A stretch of 6,734 nucleotides of DNA from Candidatus Parcubacteria bacterium (GTDB lineage Bacteria; Patescibacteriota; Patescibacteriia; Patescibacteriales; UBA12075). Shown piece after piece: positions 1 to 6,672 of the stretch. Position 1 is the stretch's first letter; every line of letters begins with the position of its first letter. A program made the translations under genes and the position numbers. The stretch lies in the NCBI GenBank assembly GCA_023142215.1, contig JAGLJW010000032.1, positions 1 through 6,734 on the forward strand, in the 5' to 3' direction. The notes below the pieces were generated by a model. That model was not told where the DNA came from. It searched no databases and saw nothing but the letters and a program-made list of their open reading frames with translations.

Positions 1-1
1 T

Positions 2-1843
2 TTACAGGAAATAAAAATTATTGATCCTGCGGTTGGGTCTGGTGCTTTTCCCGTTGGAATCTTGCAGGAGATGACAGCTATACGTGTTTTTTGTCAGAGT
101 CATATTTTAAGAAAGCCTAAATCTTCTTATGATATAAAGAAAGAAATTTTGGAAAATAATATTTATGGTGTAGATATTGATCATGGAGCAATTGATATTG
201 CTCGGCTTCGTTTTTGGCTCTCTTTAGTTGTTGATGCTAATCTGTTTGATGTTGAGCCATTGCCGAATTTAGATTTTAAATTGACTACCGCTAATACTTT
301 ATTAAAATTAGACGAACAACAGGGCTTGGATGACCATGCTGAGTTACTTGAAAAGATGAAGGAGTTTCGGGAGAAATATTTTCGAGCTAGAACTAAAAAT
401 GGAAAAGAAAAAATTCAGAAAAGTTTTGATAGATTAATTAAAAGTAATTTCAATCTCTTTGCTTCAGATAGACAAAAGCAAATTATGACCTATAATCCAT
501 TTAGTCCATCGTCAGTGGCACAGTTTTTTGATCCTGAATTTATGTTTGGGGTGAAGGAGTTTGATTTAGTGATTGGGAATCCGCCTTATTTTCAATTACA
601 AAAAAATAAGATAGTTAGCGAAGAGCTGATAAAACAGAAGTATAAAACGTTTTCAAAATCATCTGATATTTATTGTATCTTTTATGAGAGAGGTATTAAG
701 TTACTGAAAAATGAAGGGATACTTATTTATATTACCTCAAATTCGTGGATGAAAACTAAATATGGATTACTTCTACGAAAATTCATAAAAAATAATTCTA
801 GCCCGTTAACATTAATTAATTTTAAAAGTCTAAAAATTTTTAATTCTGCTGTTGTGGAGAGCAATATATTGCTTCTCAAAAAAACTCAAAATAAGGATAA
901 ATTGCAAGCAATAAATATTGCTGTTGAGAAGAATAGTTTTCAAGATTTGAATAACTATTTTAAAAAAAATAAGGTGACTATCGATAAATTAAATGATGAA
1001 GGATGGATTATTGGTAATCAAGATGATATGAAGTTAATGTTAAAACTTGAAAAAGAAACTACTCCTCTTAAAAAGATGGACTGTAAAATTTATATTGGTA
1101 TTATAAATGGCTTTAATAGTGCATATATTATTAATTCTAAGACTAGAGATGATTTAATAAATAAAGACCCTAATAGTGAGTTAATAATAAAACCTTTATT
1201 AAGAGGTCGGGATGTGTCGCGATATTATTATGACTGGGGTGATGTTTGGTTAATAAATACACATAATGGGATTAGAGGACTAGAATCAAGAATCGATGTT
1301 AAAAAAGATTATCCAGCAATATATGAATATTTACTGAGGTTTAAACCAGAGCTAGAGGTAAGAAAAAATAAAGGATCACATTGGACAAATTTAAGAAATT
1401 GTAAATATTTTAATGAATTTGAAAAACCAAAAATTATTTGGGGAGAACTTTCTGACAAGCCGAAATTTACACTTGACAGTGATGGTTTTTATCCAGAGGC
1501 AACGCTTTTTGCCATGGTCGGAAAAAATTTAGAGTATATTCTTTGTATATTAAATTCCAAACTTGGATTATGGTATTTTCAGCAAATAGCAACTAGCTCA
1601 GGAATGGGAACAAATCGTTGGAAGAAATACAAAATTGAGCAAATACCGATTAAAGAATTATCTGAAAAAGATCAAAAACCATTTAGAAATATTATTGAAC
1701 AACTTCTTACTATTACATCCGCCACTAAGTATGATTCTAAAAATCCTCCAATTGAGCAAAAAGAATTAGAAAAAGAGATTGATGAGATGGTTTATGAACT
1801 TTATGGGTTGACGGAGGAGGAAATTAGTATTATTGAGAAATAA
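2..1843 (+). CDS. Type IIG/Eco57I-like N6-adenine DNA methyltransferase with TaqI-like specificity domain (5' partial)
   Basis: The reading frame is open from the left edge, so the true start lies upstream; the internal TTG at 62 and ATG at 71 fall after motif I and cannot be the start. The visible part is 613 residues. SAM-binding motif I, DPAVGSGAFPVG, is encoded from position 23, a second acidic SAM-pocket segment (YGVDIDHGAIDIARLRFW) follows, and the catalytic motif IV NPPYF is at 578-592, marking an adenine-N6 (gamma-class) methylase. The second half looks like the TaqI-like target-recognition domain of type IIG enzymes: IGIINGFNSAYII, then LLRGRDVSRYY from about 1199, FEKPKIIW, and GTNRWKKYKIEQIPI near the end, closing with a helical LYGLTEEE tail. 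Family members usually run to 1000 residues or more with an N-terminal PD-(D/E)XK nuclease; whether this one has it cannot be seen. It likely methylates, and possibly cleaves, a specific site. No terminator separates it from the next gene, 40 bases downstream. Confidence 0.9.
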   Translation, partial: LQEIKIIDPAVGSGAFPVGILQEMTAIRVFCQSHILRKPKSSYDIKKEILENNIYGVDIDHGAIDIARLRFWLSLVVDANLFDVEPLPNLDFKLTTANTLLKLDEQQGLDDHAELLEKMKEFREKYFRARTKNGKEKIQKSFDRLIKSNFNLFASDRQKQIMTYNPFSPSSVAQFFDPEFMFGVKEFDLVIGNPPYFQLQKNKIVSEELIKQKYKTFSKSSDIYCIFYERGIKLLKNEGILIYITSNSWMKTKYGLLLRKFIKNNSSPLTLINFKSLKIFNSAVVESNILLLKKTQNKDKLQAINIAVEKNSFQDLNNYFKKNKVTIDKLNDEGWIIGNQDDMKLMLKLEKETTPLKKMDCKIYIGIINGFNSAYIINSKTRDDLINKDPNSELIIKPLLRGRDVSRYYYDWGDVWLINTHNGIRGLESRIDVKKDYPAIYEYLLRFKPELEVRKNKGSHWTNLRNCKYFNEFEKPKIIWGELSDKPKFTLDSDGFYPEATLFAMVGKNLEYILCILNSKLGLWYFQQIATSSGMGTNRWKKYKIEQIPIKELSEKDQKPFRNIIEQLLTITSATKYDSKNPPIEQKELEKEIDEMVYELYGLTEEEISIIEK

Positions 1844-1849
1844 TTGATT

Positions 1850-1877
1850 TTGTAAGTTATCTTAATTCTGTTATAAT
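1850..1877 (+). promoter_or_regulatory. Extended -10 promoter for the second methyltransferase gene, predicted leaderless
   Basis: A perfect TATAAT lies at 1872-1877, preceded by TG one base upstream (TGTTATAAT, 1869-1877), which is the extended -10 form. A weak -35 (TTGTAA, 1850-1855; 4 of 6 consensus bases) sits 16 bases upstream. Transcription would be expected to start 6-8 bases after the -10, at about 1883-1885, which is the ATG itself (1884). No Shine-Dalgarno-like sequence precedes the ATG, consistent with a leaderless message. The promoter would drive 1884-5409 independently of the upstream gene. Confidence 0.6.
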
Positions 1878-1883
1878 ATAAGC

Positions 1884-4799
1884 ATGTCGGAGTTAAATAA
1901 ATTATTTAAAAAATTGGGTGTTAGCACTAGTGATTATCTTTTAACCTTAGGGGGAGATAAATGGAAGAGGTTTATTCCGTATCGCCTACAAAAAGGGTTA
2001 GAAGAAATTAATCCTAATGCTTTTTTTATACAAGAGAATAAACCGATTGTATTATTTTTTGATTTTACAAAAAATAAAATTAATAATGAAAAGGATTTAT
2101 TTAAAAAAATTTGGAATTTAGGAGGTGTGCCAGTAGTTTTTATTATTAAAGATGATATTACCGAGATATATAATGGTTTTTCTTTTGATACCAAAACGTC
2201 TACTTTAGAATTGTTTCAATCAAATAAAAAAGATATTTTGGATGATGAAATATCAATTTGGGATATTTTTTTAGGAAAATTGTGGAAGAAATTGCCTGTA
2301 GCAAAAAGTCAAGTTGATGAATCTCTTTTGAGAAATATACAAGATGCTCAAAAAGAATTAACAGACAAGGGGTTGGAAGACGTTTACGCTAATAATATTA
2401 TTGGGAGATTGCTTTTTTCAAGATATCTTATTGATCGTGAAGTAATGATTGATAAAAAATATTTTTCTGATAAATGGTCATTTTTACAAATTCTTGAGAG
2501 TAAAAATAAAAAGTTGCTTTATGAATACTTTGATTATTTAAAGACTACTTTTAATGGGGACTTATTTCCTGTTAAGAAAGATGAACTAGGAAAAGTTAAC
2601 AATAGTCATTTAGATGTTTTGTATCGTCTTTTTAAGGGTGATACGATGGCAACTGGACAGCAGTCATTGTTTGAAGCGTATGATTTTAAAATCATACCAG
2701 TTGAGTTGATCAGTGAGGTGTATGAAAGATTTATTGGCTTGGAAAAGCAACGAAAGGAAGGAGCTTATTATACTCCATCTTTTTTGGTTGATTATATTTT
2801 AAATAAAACTGTAAAAAAACATTTAGTTAAAAATAAATCTTGTAGAGTCTTAGATCCTTCTTGTGGTTCTGGAATTTTTTTAGTTGAAACATTACGCTGG
2901 ATTATAGAAAAATCAGATCAAGATAATATATCTTATAGTAAATTGGGGAAAATTGTTAAGGATAATATTTTCGGTGTTGATAAAGATGAGAATGCAATCA
3001 ATTTAAGTATTTTTTCACTTTGCTTAACTTTGTTAGACTATATTACACCTAAAGATATAACAAAATTTAGATTCCCCTCACTGAAAGGTGAAAATTTATT
3101 TGTTGCTGATTTTTTCGATACAGAGCATGAGTTTAATAAAAAAATAAAAAATTTAGATTTTATTTTAGGTAATCCACCATGGGGTAGCGATAAAGGAAAA
3201 TCTAATTATCATATTAATTATTTTAATAACCAGGGAGTACCAGTAAGTGATAAACAGATTGCTCAAAGTTTTGTGGTTAGGGTAAAAGATTTTTCTACTA
3301 AAACAACTAAATGTGCTTTAGTGCTAACTAGTAAAGTTTTGTATAATCATAACGCCAAAGATTTTAGAAAATATTGGTTTAATAATTTTTTTATTAATGA
3401 AGTCTTGGAGTTATCGCCGGTTAGATCTCAATTGTTTGCACAAGCGACAGCTCCATCATCCATTGTTTTTTACGAGTTTGCACATGGAAAGGATACTAGT
3501 GATCGAATCATTATTCACACATCCATAAAACCAAATATATTTTTGAAATATTTAAAAATTTTAGTGATAGAAAAAAATGATATTAAGAAGATTAAACAGA
3601 AATATTTCAAAAAATATGATTGGCTGTGGAAAGTCATGCTTTACGGTAATGTTTTTGATTTTTATTTTATTAAAAAGTTAAAGGAAAATTCAAAGACTGT
3701 TAACTCCTTCATTGAAAAATCTGAGATAGTATTTGGGGCAGGATTTAAGAGAGCAAACAAAAAAAATAAATTAGCACATTTGTCTAATAAATATTTATTA
3801 GAGCCAAGTAGTTTACGGGCATATAAGAAACCTAACAAAGATATAAAACTAATTAATAAATATCCAGATCTTTTATTTGAGAATGGTGGTGTTGAAGAAG
3901 TATACAAAAAACCTCATTTAATTTTAAAAAGAACCTTAAAAGATAGACCAATTATAACTTATTCGGAAAATGAATTTATTTTCCCTAATACTATTTTTGG
4001 TATACACGGTAAAGATAAATTATTATTGAAATCTATTGGGGCTTACTTTTCAAGCGATTTGACAAGGTATTTATTGTTTTTAATGTCTTCGGCTTGGGGC
4101 GTAGAGAGGGAAGAGGTACTTCAAAAAGAATATAAAGAGCTACCATTTTTATCAGATAAAGATATTAAAAATAAGTTATCTGGTTTATTTGATGAGTTGT
4201 TAGAGGTCGCTAAAAACAAATATAATAGAACAATGCTAGATAATACAAATTATGATAAATTGATAGAAAAAAAAATACACGAAATTAATTTATTTTTATA
4301 TAAAAAACTTAAATTGTCAGAGCAAGAAAAAAGATTAATTGATTATAATATTAATGTTTCAATCCCATCATTTTTTGGAGAAGATCATCCTATTTTGAGT
4401 TGCACATTAGATCAATTAAAGAGATATGCTAAGATTTTCGTAGATCATTTTAGCACTCGCTGGAGTGAGAAACCGAATTTTTTTGAAGTTGATATATTTT
4501 ATAATGACTACATAGTTGGTATGAATTTTAAGGTTGTCAAAGAAAAAGGTAGTAATATAGTAAATGTGATTAAATCTTCAGGACAGAATGATAGCCTTAT
4601 TAAATTGATGAAAATAAGCGAGAATAAAATTACTGACAAGATTTATCAGCAAAGAGATGTTAGAGGATTTAATAAAGCTTCTTTTTACATAGTGAAATCA
4701 AACCAATTTAAAAATTGGCATCCAGCGGTTGCTCAAGCTGATTTACATGAATTTATAGACTCTATGATGCAATCCGAATTAGAATTATTAGAAACTTGA
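1884..4799 (+). CDS. N6-adenine DNA methyltransferase, large, with extra N- and C-terminal domains (R-M type)
   Basis: The product is a 971-residue DNA adenine methyltransferase. After a helical region (about 110-290) that ends in the segment leading to GAYYTP (residues 293-298, motif X-like), motif I DPSCGSGIF starts at D324, FGVDKDENAINL follows as the acidic SAM-pocket strand, and catalytic NPPW is at 430-433. Residues of about 600-795 should hold target recognition, closing with a helix (795-822) similar in style to the tail of the upstream methylase. Residues 1-105 form an alpha/beta-looking domain (ILFFDF-type strands, then EIYNGFSF) recalling nuclease-fold N-termini of R-M proteins, but no ExK signature is visible, so nuclease activity is not claimed. 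Residues from about 838 to 971 are a separate C-terminal domain with a conserved-looking FYIVKSNQFKNWHPA segment; I cannot name the family. The ATG is chosen because it is the first in frame and lies just behind a strong -10. The stop is 4 bases before the next ATG, so the two are probably co-translated and functionally paired. Confidence 0.88.
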   Translation: MSELNKLFKKLGVSTSDYLLTLGGDKWKRFIPYRLQKGLEEINPNAFFIQENKPIVLFFDFTKNKINNEKDLFKKIWNLGGVPVVFIIKDDITEIYNGFSFDTKTSTLELFQSNKKDILDDEISIWDIFLGKLWKKLPVAKSQVDESLLRNIQDAQKELTDKGLEDVYANNIIGRLLFSRYLIDREVMIDKKYFSDKWSFLQILESKNKKLLYEYFDYLKTTFNGDLFPVKKDELGKVNNSHLDVLYRLFKGDTMATGQQSLFEAYDFKIIPVELISEVYERFIGLEKQRKEGAYYTPSFLVDYILNKTVKKHLVKNKSCRVLDPSCGSGIFLVETLRWIIEKSDQDNISYSKLGKIVKDNIFGVDKDENAINLSIFSLCLTLLDYITPKDITKFRFPSLKGENLFVADFFDTEHEFNKKIKNLDFILGNPPWGSDKGKSNYHINYFNNQGVPVSDKQIAQSFVVRVKDFSTKTTKCALVLTSKVLYNHNAKDFRKYWFNNFFINEVLELSPVRSQLFAQATAPSSIVFYEFAHGKDTSDRIIIHTSIKPNIFLKYLKILVIEKNDIKKIKQKYFKKYDWLWKVMLYGNVFDFYFIKKLKENSKTVNSFIEKSEIVFGAGFKRANKKNKLAHLSNKYLLEPSSLRAYKKPNKDIKLINKYPDLLFENGGVEEVYKKPHLILKRTLKDRPIITYSENEFIFPNTIFGIHGKDKLLLKSIGAYFSSDLTRYLLFLMSSAWGVEREEVLQKEYKELPFLSDKDIKNKLSGLFDELLEVAKNKYNRTMLDNTNYDKLIEKKIHEINLFLYKKLKLSEQEKRLIDYNINVSIPSFFGEDHPILSCTLDQLKRYAKIFVDHFSTRWSEKPNFFEVDIFYNDYIVGMNFKVVKEKGSNIVNVIKSSGQNDSLIKLMKISENKITDKIYQQRDVRGFNKASFYIVKSNQFKNWHPAVAQADLHEFIDSMMQSELELLET

Positions 4800-4803
4800 G
4801 CTT

Positions 4804-5409
4804 ATGAATTCAGCAAAAAACTTTATCTATAGTGGGGGTACTCATTTGGACTATTTACAAAGTTCATTCAAGCTTTTAATTAGATCATATAATGATTTGA
4901 TTAGAGATGGATATAATGCTAGTGGAAATAATGAAAATAGAATTAGAGATGATCTGGTTAGAATCGCTGAAGGCAAACCAGCTGATTTAAATTATCGATG
5001 GATTACAGAGTTACCAGATTTGAAAAAAAATAATAGAATTGATATTGAGTTAATAACACCCTTGAATTTAGTTGACAAAAATTTAGGGATTAAGATTGAA
5101 TGTAAAATCGTAGGTGAAAATGAGTATATTAGTAGGAATGGAATTAGTAGTTTTGTGAGTGGAAAATATGCAGATAAAATACCATTAGCAGGAATGATTG
5201 GATTTATTAAAGAGGGAAGTATTGAAAAAAAGATTGATAATATTAAATCAAAGATTAGTATACACAAAACAATAAAAACGATTCAAAATATTTTATTTTA
5301 TCGAATTAACAACAAGTTTAAATATAGCTATTTATCTAAACATCATAGAGCTACTAGAAAATCAGTAATAAATTTATATCATTTATTTTTTGATTTTAAT
5401 TCCAAGTAA
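4804..5409 (+). CDS. Putative PD-(D/E)XK restriction endonuclease partner of the preceding methyltransferase
   Basis: The product has 201 residues. The pattern fits a compact PD-(D/E)XK nuclease: E44 in an early helix (NENRIRDDLVRIA), D80 in a strand (RIDIEL), and E99-x-K101 in the next strand (KIECKIV), followed by YISRNGISSFVSGKYA (108-123) and a hydrophobic strand, AGMIGFI. The acidic and lysine residues are seen in the sequence; their catalytic role is inferred. It probably cleaves DNA not modified by the neighbouring methylase. A DNA-repair or other nuclease-fold protein is the main alternative. The start is an ATG 4 bases after the upstream stop, with only a weak TTGAG in front, which suggests translational coupling. 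The C-terminus (NLYHLFFDF, then TAA) looks complete, not truncated. There is no signal peptide or membrane segment, so it should be cytoplasmic. Confidence 0.6.
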   Translation: MNSAKNFIYSGGTHLDYLQSSFKLLIRSYNDLIRDGYNASGNNENRIRDDLVRIAEGKPADLNYRWITELPDLKKNNRIDIELITPLNLVDKNLGIKIECKIVGENEYISRNGISSFVSGKYADKIPLAGMIGFIKEGSIEKKIDNIKSKISIHKTIKTIQNILFYRINNKFKYSYLSKHHRATRKSVINLYHLFFDFNSK

Positions 5410-5555
5410 AAAAAGAGGGTAGTACGCTTTGGGGATTTAAGGATATTTTGTCTGGTGAGATATAATTTTTGTCTTGTATCTACCTATGGTGAATCTATTT
5501 ATGAATAGGATATATGCGAATTAGTATATTTGGTTAATATTACATAAAAATACAT

Positions 5556-5593
5556 ATAAAACTCGACTAAACTTAAAGTTGAGTTTTATTTTA
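5556..5593 (+). terminator. Intrinsic terminator downstream of the R-M block (possibly bidirectional)
   Basis: The left arm 5556-5568 (ATAAAACTCGACT) pairs with the right arm 5577-5589 (AGTTGAGTTTTAT) in 13 base pairs including one G-U, around an 8-base loop (5569-5576). On the + strand the stem is followed by, and merges with, a T-rich stretch (TTTTATTTTA, 5584-5593). On the - strand the far side is also T-rich, so it could stop transcription both ways. It lies about 150 bases after the nuclease stop. The stem has few G-C pairs, so its strength is uncertain. Confidence 0.55.
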
Positions 5594-5611
5594 GTCAAAC
5601 TTTAAGTTAGT
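5566..5611. repeat. Second inverted repeat overlapping the terminator stem
   Basis: AACTTAAAGTT (5570-5580) is the exact reverse complement of AACTTTAAGTT (5598-5608), with a 17-base spacer. The match extends outward by ACT/AGT past a single bulged A (5569), giving 14 pairs. GACTAAA (5565-5571) can also pair with TTTAGTC (5590-5596). These pairings use the same bases as the terminator stem, so only one of the structures can form at a time. Confidence 0.6.
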
Positions 5612-5767
5612 TTATACATTCGGCAGAATATATACTAAATGATAAGATAGTATATATAAAAAAAGATAACAACTAATTTATGAATTTTGAAATTTGTGAA
5701 AAGATACAACAAAAAGAAGGTGTTTAGGATTAGTATTCTAATTGCTTTTTCGGTAAAATGTAAAAAT

Positions 5768-6529
5768 ATGATAAAAAACAAAAAAGAACAATTTAATAAA
5801 GGGGAGATTGTTATTTATGAAACTTCTAAAAAAGAGGTTGATTTGAAGGTGCGATTTGAGAACGAGACATTGTGGTTGGATGCCCATCAAATGGCTGAAG
5901 TTTTTGATGTCAATCGTCCTGCGATTGTAAAACATATTCAAAATATATACAAAACAGGTGAATTGATTGAAAATTCAACCTGTTCCATTTTGGAACAGGT
6001 TGCCAAAGACGGAAAAAAGAGAAAAATGAATATTTATAATTTAGATATGATTATTTCTATCGGCTATCGTGTAAATTCTCGAAAAGCGACAAAATTTCGT
6101 GTTTGGGCTACTTCTGTGTTGAAAAAATATCTATTGCATGGATATGCCATTAATCAAAAAAGGCTTATTGAAAATCAAAATAAATTTTTAGAATTGCAGG
6201 AAATAATTAATTTTTTATCAGAAAAAGCTAAAAAGAAAAATTTGATAGGGCAGGAAGTTGAGATTTTGGATTTATTAAAAAATTATTCCAAGTCTTTAAC
6301 ATTGCTCGAGGAGTATGATAAAAACAAATTAAAAATTAGCAAAGGCAAAAAAGAAAAAAGAAAACTTAATTTTGATGATTGTTTTAAAATAATTGAAAAA
6401 TTAAAAGAAGAATTGATTAAAAAAAAGAGGCAAGTGATATTTTTGGTAATATGCGAGATGGAAGTTTTGAAGGAATTGTTAAAGGAATTTATCAAACATT
6501 TGGCGGACAAGATTTATATCCAGATATGA
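5768..6529 (+). CDS. RhuM-family protein, N-terminal part of a frameshifted RhuM-Fic fusion
   Basis: As read, this is a 253-residue product. The ATG at 5768 is preferred because RhuM-like similarity begins just after it (GEIVIYETS); an in-frame TTG at 5687 would add 27 basic/hydrophobic residues that do not look like the family. Typical RhuM features, numbered from the ATG: strand-rich start, LWLDAHQMAEVFDVNRPAIVKHI (35-57; helix-turn-helix-like), STCSILEQVAKDGK (70-83), YNLDMIISIGYRVNS (90-104) and FRVWATSVLKKYLLHGYAIN. A lysine-rich helical linker follows (about 130-220). From about residue 220 the frame leaves the family sequence at an A8 run (6419-6426), so the last 33 residues are out-of-frame; the true continuation is the Fic domain in the -1 frame. 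RhuM proteins are known as virulence-associated or toxin-like genes of accessory regions; the biochemical function is not established. No Shine-Dalgarno sequence is visible. Confidence 0.8.
   Translation: MIKNKKEQFNKGEIVIYETSKKEVDLKVRFENETLWLDAHQMAEVFDVNRPAIVKHIQNIYKTGELIENSTCSILEQVAKDGKKRKMNIYNLDMIISIGYRVNSRKATKFRVWATSVLKKYLLHGYAINQKRLIENQNKFLELQEIINFLSEKAKKKNLIGQEVEILDLLKNYSKSLTLLEEYDKNKLKISKGKKEKRKLNFDDCFKIIEKLKEELIKKKRQVIFLVICEMEVLKELLKEFIKHLADKIYIQI
5976..6002. repeat. Perfect 12-bp inverted repeat inside the RhuM coding sequence
   Basis: CAACCTGTTCCA (5976-5987) and TGGAACAGGTTG (5991-6002) are exact reverse complements around a 3-base TTT loop. It falls in codons for STCSILEQV, a segment that looks conserved in the family, so the protein sequence alone may explain it. 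No T-tract follows, so it is not a terminator. As a hairpin it is more stable than anything else in the window. Confidence 0.75.
6419..6427 (+). other. A8 run with dnaX-type slippery heptamer at the RhuM/Fic frame change
   Basis: Eight A's (6419-6426) are followed by G. In the RhuM frame the codons read A_AAA_AAG (6421-6427), the same heptamer that E. coli dnaX uses for -1 frameshifting. A -1 slip here reads on as KKEASDIFGN, exactly where Fic sequence should continue; adding one A would give the same protein. I see no clear downstream stem-loop or strong upstream Shine-Dalgarno stimulator. Confidence 0.6.
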
Positions 6530-6672
6530 ACGCAAAATCTGCGCATATTCTTTATTTAATAATTAAAGATCATCCATTTACTGATGGCAATAAAAGAATT
6601 GCCTCGTTTTTGTTTGTGTATTTTTTGGATTTAATAATTATTTATGTCGTAAAAGCGGAGAAAAGAAGATAA
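6421..6672 (+). pseudogene. Fic/Doc domain, central part of the frameshifted RhuM-Fic fusion
   Basis: Read in the frame starting at 6421, the sequence gives KKEASDIFGNMRDGSFEG, then IYQTFGGQDLYPDMNAKSAH and a helix leading to the Fic signature HPFTDGNKR (6571-6597). Fic domains move AMP or related groups from nucleotides onto target proteins, with the motif His as catalytic base and Asp and Asn around the metal and phosphates. The NKR ending, instead of NGR, is also seen in Doc toxins, which phosphorylate EF-Tu, so the reaction cannot be assigned. Alone, this fragment would need a start such as ATG 6451, leaving too little for a full domain. It belongs with the preceding RhuM frame; in the rejoined protein the His would be near residue 269. 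After about 6633 the frame becomes nonsense (IIIYVVKAEKRR) and stops at 6672. It is a pseudogene unless the breaks are recoded or are sequencing errors. Confidence 0.75.

Larger units (their letters stand above)
5410..5767. other. Intergenic region, non-coding, with hairpins
   Basis: These 358 bases separate the restriction-modification block from the RhuM-Fic gene. I see no convincing protein, tRNA or other RNA gene on either strand. The notable content is the pair of overlapping hairpins at 5556-5611, listed separately. A weaker imperfect hairpin lies at 5493-5511 (ATCTATT, loop TATG, AATAGGAT). TATAAT at 5461-5466 and TATACT at 5631-5636 could be -10 elements, but neither has a good -35, and the background is so AT-rich that I do not call them promoters. 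The promoter for the downstream gene probably lies between 5612 and 5767. Confidence 0.7.

Noticed and set aside
1813..1820. GGAGGAGG, a strong Shine-Dalgarno-like sequence near the end of the first gene
   Set aside because: It encodes consecutive Glu residues in the conserved-looking LTEEE tail, and no start codon with a usable reading frame follows at the right distance; the next gene starts about 60 bases later.
1934..2194. Reverse-strand open frames inside the methylase, nuclease and RhuM genes (for example 1934-2194, 3662-3907, 4992-5267, 6283-6510)
   Set aside because: They lie wholly opposite well-supported coding sequence, are short, and show only the Leu/Phe/Ile/Ser-rich composition expected from the complement of AT-rich coding DNA.
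1884..2200. Active nuclease domain at the N-terminus of the second methyltransferase
   Set aside because: Strand pattern is reminiscent of a nuclease fold, but no D...ExK arrangement is visible, so activity cannot be supported.
5461..5466. TATAAT as a promoter -10 after the nuclease gene
   Set aside because: No acceptable -35 or extended -10 TG, no gene directly downstream, and the terminator-like hairpin at 5556 would stop the transcript.
5680..5727. Short ORF of 15 codons (ATG at 5680) before RhuM, as a possible leader peptide
   Set aside because: It has no ribosome binding site, no regulatory codon run and ends far from any terminator-like hairpin downstream; chance is sufficient.
5687..5767. 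TTG start giving a 27-residue N-terminal extension on the RhuM protein
   Set aside because: The extension is basic/hydrophobic without family similarity, and the ATG at 5768 lies at the expected distance from the first conserved RhuM segment.
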